This document shows positions 13,491 to 19,787 of a DNA stretch of 19,787 nt, one piece after another; within the stretch, counting starts at the first letter, position 1, and every line of letters begins with the position of its first letter. The stretch spans positions 1 through 19,787 of the forward strand of contig JAJAZK010000130.1 in NCBI GenBank assembly GCA_026785765.1, read 5' to 3'. The DNA comes from Rhodoferax sp. GTDB lineage: Bacteria > Pseudomonadota > Gammaproteobacteria > Burkholderiales > Burkholderiaceae_C. A program made the position numbers and the translations under genes. Under the pieces are notes generated by a model, which ran no database searches, was not told the origin of the DNA, and was given only the letters and a program-made list of their open reading frames with translations.

Positions 13491-14339
13491 TCAGGCGTAA
13501 CGTTTGGCGCGCAGGTTGTTCTTCATGTCGCGCAGGCGCGGCTGCAGCGTCGCGCCGCCAATGCCCAGGGCCACGCACGTGGCCAGCACGTCGATGATCA
13601 ACAGGTGCAGCAGGCGTGACACCATCGGGCTGTAGTTGTCGAAACCCTCCGGATGGTCGGCCGAGAGGTGGATATGGCCGGCGCTGGCCAGCGGCGAGCC
13701 AGTGGCGGTGATCACGATGGTGGTGGCGCCGTTCTTGCGCGCGATGTCGCAAGCGTCCATCAAGTCGCGTGTACGACCCGAGTTCGAAATCACCACGACG
13801 CAGTCACCAGGACCGAGCAGCGACGCACTCATCACCTGCATGTGGCCGTCGCTGTAGGCGATGGCATTTACGCCGAGGCGGAAGAACTTGTGTTGCGCGT
13901 CCTGTGCCACCACGCCCGAATTGCCCACACCAAAAAACTCGATGCGCCGTCCGACACGGTAGGTCTGCACCAGGGCTTTCGCCGCTTTCTCGAACGCGGC
14001 GGTACTGGCGTCGTTGCGGTATTTCAGAAACGCCGACACCGTGTTGTCGATCACCTTGACCATGATGTCGCCGGTCTTGTCGTCGACATCGACGCTGCGG
14101 TGGATGAACGGAACACCTTCGCTCACGCTTCCAGCCAGCTTGCGCTTGAAGTCGGTCAATCCGTCATAGCCGACACTGCGGCAAAACCGCACCACGGTGG
14201 GTTTGCTCACATGTGCCCGTTCGGCGAGGTCGCTGACCGGCATCGATGCAAAAGCGCGCGGGTCCTGCAGCACGAGCCGGGCCACCCGCTGCTCGGCTGG
14301 AGCGAGCGACGGCAGCGAGGCTTCGATGCGATCCAACAC
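13491..14339 (-). CDS. hexR: HexR-type RpiR-family transcriptional regulator
   Basis: 282 residues: an RpiR helix-turn-helix domain (1-75; helix region SDLAERAHVSKPTVVRFCRS at 36-55) and a SIS sugar-phosphate-binding domain (about 125-260) with GVGNSG (137-142) and ISNSGRT (184-190), whose serines contact the ligand in HexR. HexR proteins respond to 2-keto-3-deoxy-6-phosphogluconate and control zwf and Entner-Doudoroff genes. It lies 48 bases after zwf on the same strand, almost certainly one operon and therefore autoregulated. The start is a GTG (GTG-TTG-GAT); no in-frame ATG occurs upstream before zwf. The name rests on family plus context. Confidence 0.9.
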   Translation of the reverse strand: MLDRIEASLPSLAPAEQRVARLVLQDPRAFASMPVSDLAERAHVSKPTVVRFCRSVGYDGLTDFKRKLAGSVSEGVPFIHRSVDVDDKTGDIMVKVIDNTVSAFLKYRNDASTAAFEKAAKALVQTYRVGRRIEFFGVGNSGVVAQDAQHKFFRLGVNAIAYSDGHMQVMSASLLGPGDCVVVISNSGRTRDLMDACDIARKNGATTIVITATGSPLASAGHIHLSADHPEGFDNYSPMVSRLLHLLIIDVLATCVALGIGGATLQPRLRDMKNNLRAKRYA

Positions 14340-14387
14340 GCTAGGTCCCGTGTCCGGGTTGTATGCGCACGTTAAACCGGCTCAGGC

Positions 14388-15842
14388 TCATGATTCTTCG
14401 GCCCAGCAATAGCCGTCGCGCGCGATCATTGCGCTCGACGCACTCGGTCCCCAGGTTCCCGAGGCATACATGCGTGGACCCTGGCTGTCATTGGCCCAGT
14501 TGTCCAGTACCGGCTCGACCCAGCGCCAAGCCTCCTCCTGCTCGTCGCTGCGCACGAACAGGTTGAGGCGGCCGTCGATCACGTCGAGCAGCAATCGCTC
14601 GTAGGCGCCGACTCGCTCTGTGCCAAAACGTTTGTCGAAGTCCAGATCGAGTTGTACTGGCGCCAACGTCTGGCTGCTGCGCCGGTTGTTCTGGCCCTGC
14701 GCCAGCAGATGCAGCTCCAGCCCGTCGCGTGGCTGCAGGTTGATCACCAAGCGGTTGGCCGCGCCGATATGGGAGTTGAATATCGCGTGCGGTGTGGGGT
14801 GGAAGTTGACCACGATGCGTGCGTCGCGACTGGCCAGGCGCTTGCCGGTACGGATGTAAAACGGCACGCCGGCCCAACGCCAGTTGGAGATTTCGGTGCG
14901 CAGGGCAACAAAGGTTTCGGTGTTGCTGTGCGGATCGACTCCGGACTCGGTACGGTACGCGGCCATCGAGTTTCCGCTGATGCTGCCCGCCGCATACTGG
15001 CCGCGGATCGCATCACTGGCCAGCGATGCCGGCGTCCATGGTTTGAGCGAGCGCAGCACCTTGAGCTTTTCGTCGCGGATCGCGTCGGCATGGGAGTTGA
15101 TGGGCGGCTCCATGCCGATGGCGCACAACAGTTGCAAGGCGTGGTTTTGCACCATGTCGCGCAAGGCTCCGGTGGTCTCATAAAAAGCGCCGCGTTTCTC
15201 GACACCGAGCTCTTCGGCGATGGTGATCTGGATGTTGGCAATGTGCTCGCGCCGCCACAGTGGCTCGAACAAGGCGTTGCCAAAACGCAGGGCAAACAGG
15301 TTCTGAACGGCTGGTTTTCCCAGGTAGTGGTCGATGCGAAACACCTGCTTCTCGGCAAAGATACCGCGTACGGTTGCATTGATGGCGCGATTTGAAGCCA
15401 GGTCGTGTCCCAGCGGTTTCTCGAGCACGACGCGGGTATTCGCCGTGTTCAGGCCGACTGTGGCAAGTTGCTCGCAGACGGTAATAAAGAGCCCTGGTGC
15501 CGTGGCCACATACATGACGACGCAGTCGGCGTTGCGCTCGCGCAGGCTGATTGCGAGGCGCGCATAGTCGTCCGGTTTGGACAGGTCCATGCGGATGAAG
15601 TCGAGCAGTGCGGCGAAGCGCGCAAACTCGTCTTCGCTGGGCCGTTTGGCCAGTTCGACCTTGTCGAAGCGCGACTGGATCAAGGCGCGGTATTGCTCAG
15701 GGCTGTGGTTGTCGCGCCCGACACCGATGATGCGCCCGCTTGCGGGCAACGTGCCATGGCGAAACGACTGGAACAAGGCAGGCATCAGCTTGCGCCAGGC
15801 AAGGTCGCCGGTTCCGCCAAACAGGACAAGGTCGAAGGACAT
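14388..15842 (-). CDS. zwf: Glucose-6-phosphate 1-dehydrogenase
   Basis: A 484-residue cytoplasmic enzyme oxidising glucose 6-phosphate to 6-phosphogluconolactone with NADP+ (or NAD+), the entry to the pentose phosphate and Entner-Doudoroff routes. It has the nucleotide motif GGTGDLA (9-15), EKPLG (141-145), the active-site signature RIDHYLGK (169-176, His172) and the catalytic base His234 in MVQNHALQLL. Length is typical. The ATG lacks a clear ribosome binding site. It is first gene of the zwf-hexR operon and divergent from tal; the shared upstream region holds a HexR-type site. Confidence 0.97.
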   Translation of the reverse strand: MSFDLVLFGGTGDLAWRKLMPALFQSFRHGTLPASGRIIGVGRDNHSPEQYRALIQSRFDKVELAKRPSEDEFARFAALLDFIRMDLSKPDDYARLAISLRERNADCVVMYVATAPGLFITVCEQLATVGLNTANTRVVLEKPLGHDLASNRAINATVRGIFAEKQVFRIDHYLGKPAVQNLFALRFGNALFEPLWRREHIANIQITIAEELGVEKRGAFYETTGALRDMVQNHALQLLCAIGMEPPINSHADAIRDEKLKVLRSLKPWTPASLASDAIRGQYAAGSISGNSMAAYRTESGVDPHSNTETFVALRTEISNWRWAGVPFYIRTGKRLASRDARIVVNFHPTPHAIFNSHIGAANRLVINLQPRDGLELHLLAQGQNNRRSSQTLAPVQLDLDFDKRFGTERVGAYERLLLDVIDGRLNLFVRSDEQEEAWRWVEPVLDNWANDSQGPRMYASGTWGPSASSAMIARDGYCWAEES

Positions 15843-15885
15843 GTTTCGTAAGAGTTTGAAAAGTTACAGGGTTTTCCATAATGAA

Positions 15886-15900
15886 TGTAACTTTGTTTCA
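15886..15900. promoter_or_regulatory. Candidate HexR operator between zwf and tal
   Basis: TGTAACTTTGTTTCA has the HexR layout TGTAA-N5-TTACA with one mismatch (TTTCA in the right arm). An outer, perfect nine-base inverted repeat shares its left arm: AAAGTTACA (15860-15868) and TGTAACTTT (15886-15894), 17 bases apart. A -10-like GATAAT (15903-15908) lies just to the tal side. On the zwf side TTATCA and CATTAT spaced by 18 bases bracket the site. Repression of both divergent promoters by HexR is therefore plausible. Motif match is mine by eye. Confidence 0.6.
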
Positions 15901-15902
15901 TT

Positions 15903-15908
15903 GATAAT
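15903..15908 (+). promoter_or_regulatory. Possible -10 element for tal-pgi
   Basis: GATAAT is one base from the TATAAT consensus; no good -35 is present at the right distance (AATGAA region). The HexR-type site would fall in the spacer. The leader would be about 60 bases. Confidence 0.3.
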
Positions 15909-15974
15909 TCAAGTGTGTCGACTGGTGCTGTTGTTTTTGCAGCCTCTGGTTTGGCCATCTTTTTTGGGGGCAGC

Positions 15975-16922
15975 ATGAACCAGCTCGACGCGCTCAAACA
16001 GTTCACCACCGTCGTCGCCGACACTGGTGATTTCCGGCAACTGGCCCAGTTCCGGCCGCAGGACGCGACCACCAATCCATCGTTGATCCTGAAGGCAGTG
16101 CAGAAGGCCGAGTACCAGGGCCTGCTACAGGATACCGTGCGCAAACACCGGGGCGAGCCGCTGGACATGGTGATGGACCGGTTGCTGGTGCGTTTTGGCG
16201 GCGAGATTCTCTCGGTAATACCTGGTCGTGTATCCACCGAAGTTGACGCCCGTTTGAGCTTTGATACCAATGGCTCGATTACCCGCGCCGAACGCATCAT
16301 TGCGTTGTACCAGGGCGAGGGCATTCATGTGGACCGCGTGTTGGTCAAGGTCGCCGCGACCTGGGAAGGCATTGCGGCGGCGGCGCGGCTCGAACAACGT
16401 GGCATCCATACCAACCTCACTTTGCTGTTTTCCTTCTGCCAGGCGGTCGCCTGTGGCCAGGCAAAGGTGCAACTGATTTCGCCCTTTGTGGGACGCATTT
16501 ACGACTGGTACAAGAAGTCTGCCGGCGCGGCGTGGGATGAGGCCGCGAATGCTGGCGTAAACGATCCCGGCGTAAAGTCGGTGCGACAGATTTACAACCA
16601 CTACAAGAAGTTTGGCATCAAGACGGAAATCATGGGCGCAAGTTTTCGCAATGTGGGCCAGATCCAGGCGCTCGCAGGTTGTGACTTGCTCACCATCAGC
16701 CCGGAGCTGCTGTCCGCCCTGGCAGCGTCGGAGCCGCCGCTGCCGCGCCTGCTGGAGCCCGAGGCGGCACGCAGCCTGGACCTGCCCGCAGTGAACTTTG
16801 ACGAAGCCGGTTTTCGTTTTGCCTTGAACGAGGATGCGATGGCCAGCGACAAGTTGTCCGAGGGAATCCGCGCCTTCTGCGCCGACGCGCGCAAGCTCGA
16901 CGCCTTGCTGCAAGCCGGTTGA
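15975..16922 (+). CDS. tal: Transaldolase
   Basis: A 315-residue TalB-type transaldolase moving a dihydroxyacetone unit between sedoheptulose 7-phosphate and glyceraldehyde 3-phosphate in the pentose phosphate pathway. It has VVADTGDF (Asp16), QDATTNPSLIL (29-39), STEVDARLSF with Glu89, and the Schiff-base Lys125 in VLVKVAATWEG. Length matches E. coli TalB (317). The ATG at 15975 aligns with the family start and is preceded by GGGGG; the frame is open further upstream but not family-like. It is the first gene of a plus-strand operon; pgi starts five bases after its stop. Confidence 0.97.
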   Translation: MNQLDALKQFTTVVADTGDFRQLAQFRPQDATTNPSLILKAVQKAEYQGLLQDTVRKHRGEPLDMVMDRLLVRFGGEILSVIPGRVSTEVDARLSFDTNGSITRAERIIALYQGEGIHVDRVLVKVAATWEGIAAAARLEQRGIHTNLTLLFSFCQAVACGQAKVQLISPFVGRIYDWYKKSAGAAWDEAANAGVNDPGVKSVRQIYNHYKKFGIKTEIMGASFRNVGQIQALAGCDLLTISPELLSALAASEPPLPRLLEPEAARSLDLPAVNFDEAGFRFALNEDAMASDKLSEGIRAFCADARKLDALLQAG

Positions 16923-16927
16923 GCGCG

Positions 16928-18493
16928 ATGGGTGATCTGCCGGGGCTGCGCTTGCGCTGTGACCGCAGCAACGCGTGGCGCCTGTTGCGTACCTTGCACA
17001 TGGCGCATGATGCCACCTTCGACCTGCGCAGTGCGTTTGCGCAAAATCCGGGACGCTTTGAAGCCTTCAGCCAGGAGGCGCCGTACGTCTTTGCCGATCT
17101 CTCGAAGAACCTTATCGACAGCACCATCGAGGACCAGTTGCTGGCGCTGGCGCGCGAGTGTGGCGTGGAGCAGCACCGCGACGCGATGTTTCAGGGCGCG
17201 CCGATCAACGAGACCGAGCAACGCGCGGTAAAACACTGGTTGTTGCGCAGCCCGGCAGCCGGTACCGATGCGCACGATCCGGACCTGGCGGCCGTGCATG
17301 CAGTCCTGGATGCGATGTTGGCGTTTGCTGAAAGCGTGCGCTCGCATGCTGCCATCACCGACGTGGTGAACATCGGCATCGGCGGCTCCGACCTCGGTCC
17401 ACAAATGGCCGTGCTGGCGTTGGACGCGTTTGCCGACAGCGGCAAGCGACTGCATTTCGTGTCCAACGTGGACGGTCACGAACTCGCCGCAACACTGCGC
17501 GGCCTGAACCCAGGCAACACGCTGTTTCTGGTAGCTTCCAAGACCTTCACCACCACCGAGACCATGACCAACGCGCGCTCCGCGAAGGCCTGGTTTCTGG
17601 CCGGTGGCGGGACCGACGTGGCACGCCACTTTTGCGCGCTGACAACGAACGTGGAGGCGGCTGCGGCCTTCGGTATCCGCACCACTTTCGGTTTCTGGGA
17701 TTGGGTGGGCGGCCGTTATTCGCTGTGGTCGGCCATCGGCCTGCCAATTGCGATTGCCATTGGTGGCCCCGGATTCCGCGCGTTTCTGGCCGGCGCGCAC
17801 GCTATGGACTGCCACTTTCGCGCCGCGCCGCTGGAGCGCAATTTGCCGGTGCGCCTGGGCCTGCTGGATGTCTGGTACCGAAACTTCTGCGGCTTTCACA
17901 GCCGCAGCATCGCGCCCTACCACAGTGCCCTGCGCCGCTGGCCGGCCTATCTGCAGCAACTTGAGATGGAAAGTAATGGCAAGCGTGTCGACATGCAAGG
18001 AAACCCGCTCGGCTTTGACACGGCGCCGGTCCTGTGGGGCGAGCCCGGTACGAATGGCCAGCATGCTTATTTCCAGATGTTGCACCAGGGTACGGATGTG
18101 GTGCCGGTTGAATTTGTCGCAGTGCGCGATGCCAGCCACACCTTGCCGGGCCACCACGCAAACCTGCTCGCCAATGCACTGGCGCAGGCGCAGGCCTTGA
18201 TGCTCGGGCGCAGCGACCCGGGTGGCCATCGCGACTTTCCGGGGAATCGCCCGAGCAGCTTTTTGTTGCTCGATGCACTTACGCCCGCCAGCCTGGGCGC
18301 GCTGATCGCGTTGCAGGAGCACCGGGTATTCGTCAGCGGCAGTTTATGGGGCATCAACAGCTTTGACCAGTGGGGGGTGGAACTGGGCAAGGTGCTGGCG
18401 CGCGACATCGAGCCGCGCCTGGCCAGCGGCGACACAACCGGGCTCGACCTGTCCACGGCCGGATTACTGCGCCGCCTGCGCCGCCAGGCCTGA
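16928..18493 (+). CDS. pgi: Glucose-6-phosphate isomerase
   Basis: 521 residues from the ATG at 16928 (a TTG at 16919 overlapping the tal stop is an alternative). It interconverts glucose 6-phosphate and fructose 6-phosphate. Both family signatures are present: WDWVGGRYSLWSAIGL (257-272) and GSLWGINSFDQWGVELGK (471-488), plus catalytic Glu348 in MESNGK, His379 in GTNGQHAYFQ and Lys488. It is somewhat shorter than E. coli Pgi (549), mainly at the ends. It is tightly coupled to tal upstream and to the glycosylase gene eight bases downstream. Joint control with tal from the HexR-type region is likely. Confidence 0.96.
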   Translation: MGDLPGLRLRCDRSNAWRLLRTLHMAHDATFDLRSAFAQNPGRFEAFSQEAPYVFADLSKNLIDSTIEDQLLALARECGVEQHRDAMFQGAPINETEQRAVKHWLLRSPAAGTDAHDPDLAAVHAVLDAMLAFAESVRSHAAITDVVNIGIGGSDLGPQMAVLALDAFADSGKRLHFVSNVDGHELAATLRGLNPGNTLFLVASKTFTTTETMTNARSAKAWFLAGGGTDVARHFCALTTNVEAAAAFGIRTTFGFWDWVGGRYSLWSAIGLPIAIAIGGPGFRAFLAGAHAMDCHFRAAPLERNLPVRLGLLDVWYRNFCGFHSRSIAPYHSALRRWPAYLQQLEMESNGKRVDMQGNPLGFDTAPVLWGEPGTNGQHAYFQMLHQGTDVVPVEFVAVRDASHTLPGHHANLLANALAQAQALMLGRSDPGGHRDFPGNRPSSFLLLDALTPASLGALIALQEHRVFVSGSLWGINSFDQWGVELGKVLARDIEPRLASGDTTGLDLSTAGLLRRLRRQA

Positions 18494-18501
18494 AGACGGG
18501 C

Positions 18502-19749
18502 ATGGTCGAGATCGGTCGCGAGCAGGCCCGCAACTTACAGCTCTCTGCCCAGGGCTTGCTGCACCCGGCGGCGCGAGCGGCCACTGCGGCGTCGTTACGC
18601 GCTTGTATCCGGCGTATGGCCTTGTTGCAGATCGACACCATTCACGTGGTCGCTCGTAGCCCCTACCTGGTGCTCTTTTCCCGCTTGGGCGCCTACCCGA
18701 CGCATTGGCTGGAGCGCGCGCTTGAACGTGGCGAGGTGTTCGAGACCTGGGCCCATGAAGCCTGTTTTTCGCCGACGCAGGATCTGGCATTGCATCGCAG
18801 CTACAACCGCGGCGCACGCCGCCATTTGGGACTCGCCAGCGGGCGCGACGGTCAGGTACGCCAGGCCGAGCAGTTGCGGGAACTGCTACGCCACATCGAT
18901 GCCAATGGCCCGGTGAAGTCATCCGATTTCGAGCGCCCAGCCGGTCAGCGTGGGGGTGGCTGGTGGGACTGGAAGGACGAGAAAGTCTGGCTGGAGGCAC
19001 TGTTTGCGAATGGTGATTTGATGGTTTCGCGCCGCGACAACTTCCACCGCGTGTACGACCTTGCGCAACGCGTTTGCCCGCAGATCGCCGGAATGGAACT
19101 GCCCGACGCGGCGCAGGTGCACGCGAAGTTCACCGAACGCGCGGTCGCCGCACTGGGAGTGACGCAGGCGCGCTGGGTACACGACTACTTTCGGACCAAA
19201 CCACGCTGCAAGGACGCCGATCTGCACGGTCTGGTAGACAGTGGCCGGGTGCAACAGGTGCGGGTCGAGGGATGGTCGGCTCCAGGCTACGTACACCGCA
19301 GCCACCAGCGCGCGCTGAGGCTGGCGCAGCGCGGTCAACTTGAGGCGACCCACACAACAGTCTTGTCGCCCTTTGACCCATTGGTATGGGACCGCGAACG
19401 CGCCTCGAAAATGTTTGATTTCGACTACCGCATCGAGTGTTACACCCCGCAAGCAAAACGGGTGTTCGGCTACTTCGTGCTGCCGGTGCTGCACCGTGGC
19501 CGGCTGCTGGCACGCCTGGACGCCAAGGCACACCGCGAACAGGCGGTGTTTGAAGTGAAAGCACTGTACCTCGAGCCTGGCGTACGGGCCGACGCGTTGC
19601 TGGTTCAAGCGCTGGCGAACGCCATCCAGCAATGCGCAACGTGGCATGCGACGGCGCTGGTGCGAATCACCTGGACATCGCCCTCCAAGCTTGCCGCGGC
19701 GCTGCGCAAGGCCTTGCGCGCCACTTCCCAACCCATTGCAAAGACATGA
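18502..19749 (+). CDS. YcaQ/AlkX-like DNA glycosylase (HTH_42 family)
   Basis: A 415-residue protein of the winged-helix HTH_42 family, close in length to E. coli YcaQ (410). Members remove alkylated bases and unhook interstrand DNA crosslinks. The catalytic-loop position reads Gln43-Ile-Asp45 (LLQIDTIHVVARSPYLVLF), the Q-x-D version seen in YcaQ rather than the Q-x-Q of AlkZ. Other landmarks: EVFETWAHEACF, WWDWKDEKVWLEALFANGDL, VLSPFDPLVWDRERASKMFDFDYRIECY and VFGYFVLPVL. I chose the ATG eight bases after pgi; the open frame further upstream overlaps pgi. It overlaps the next gene by four bases (ATGA). Its presence in a sugar-phosphate operon is probably transcriptional convenience. Confidence 0.9.
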   Translation: MVEIGREQARNLQLSAQGLLHPAARAATAASLRACIRRMALLQIDTIHVVARSPYLVLFSRLGAYPTHWLERALERGEVFETWAHEACFSPTQDLALHRSYNRGARRHLGLASGRDGQVRQAEQLRELLRHIDANGPVKSSDFERPAGQRGGGWWDWKDEKVWLEALFANGDLMVSRRDNFHRVYDLAQRVCPQIAGMELPDAAQVHAKFTERAVAALGVTQARWVHDYFRTKPRCKDADLHGLVDSGRVQQVRVEGWSAPGYVHRSHQRALRLAQRGQLEATHTTVLSPFDPLVWDRERASKMFDFDYRIECYTPQAKRVFGYFVLPVLHRGRLLARLDAKAHREQAVFEVKALYLEPGVRADALLVQALANAIQQCATWHATALVRITWTSPSKLAAALRKALRATSQPIAKT

Positions 19750-19787
19750 CCACAAACATTGTTTTCGACTTTGGCGCAGTGCTGTTC
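19746..19787 (+). CDS. Start of a HAD-family hydrolase gene (cut by the window edge)
   Basis: The first 14 codons, MTTNIVFDFGAVLF, overlap the glycosylase stop as ATGA. FDFGAVLF is the first HAD motif in the D-x-G form found in YihX-like HAD-IA phosphatases, which act on sugar phosphates such as glucose 1-phosphate; that would suit the operon, but 14 residues cannot fix the subfamily. Confidence 0.7.
   Translation, partial: MTTNIVFDFGAVLF

Noticed and set aside
13438..13496. GCCTGAT/ATCAGGC inverted repeat spanning the M20-hexR convergent gap
   Set aside because: Both genes end in GCC-TGA-T, so the symmetry follows from their identical last codons; the loop is long and there is no T-run.
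16601..18322. 573-codon open frame antisense to tal and pgi
   Set aside because: It is an antisense shadow of strongly supported genes in high-GC DNA; its product has no domain, membrane or signal features and no ribosome binding site.

Overview
This window looks like a chromosomal segment of a Gram-negative betaproteobacterium, probably Burkholderiales and close to Comamonadaceae (Rhodoferax or Polaromonas-like). I base this on gene content and protein style: a Burkholderiales-type trimeric porin, a Coq7-type ubiquinone hydroxylase, and a zwf-hexR block divergent from tal-pgi. Taxonomy is an inference; no rRNA or tRNA gene is present.

Layout. (a) 1-325: the 3' end of an unrecognised protein gene, entered through an extreme C/G homopolymer stretch. 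(b) 368-4747, minus strand: ilvA (threonine ammonia-lyase), a cytosolic 5'-nucleotidase and an SbmA/YddA-type ABC exporter, closely spaced and probably partly co-transcribed. (c) 4820-6365: a YhfA-type OsmC protein (plus), then an orphan HicB-like antitoxin and coq7 (both minus). (d) 6366-7861: a porin with a long leader region and a strong intrinsic terminator.

(e) 7906-12207 is an accessory, gene-debris region. It holds three tandem paralogous small coiled-coil proteins plus a fourth, internally deleted mosaic copy. It also holds a RelE-type toxin relic with an in-frame stop, an intact VapBC pair with a palindromic operator, two REP-like hairpins, and a small coiled-coil/membrane protein followed by a 27-residue membrane peptide in GTGA overlap. 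A DUF3047 lipoprotein follows, then an AbiE-type locus in which the antitoxin-side protein is complete but the nucleotidyltransferase toxin has lost its catalytic domain through an in-frame internal deletion.

(f) 12211-13443: an M20 amidohydrolase (hippurate/indole-acetyl amino acid hydrolase type). (g) 13491-19787: a central-carbon block. zwf-hexR runs on the minus strand and tal-pgi-(ycaQ-like glycosylase)-(HAD hydrolase) on the plus strand. The shared 132-base intergenic region carries a near-palindromic HexR-type operator. Glucose-6-phosphate isomerase, glucose-6-phosphate dehydrogenase and transaldolase share the hexose-phosphate/pentose-phosphate node. The SIS-domain regulator HexR probably controls both arms.

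The most interesting part is the 7.9-12.2 kb interval. Toxin-antitoxin modules in several states of preservation sit among a locally amplified, uncharacterised coiled-coil family. No CRISPR array, complete insertion sequence, tRNA or rRNA was seen.
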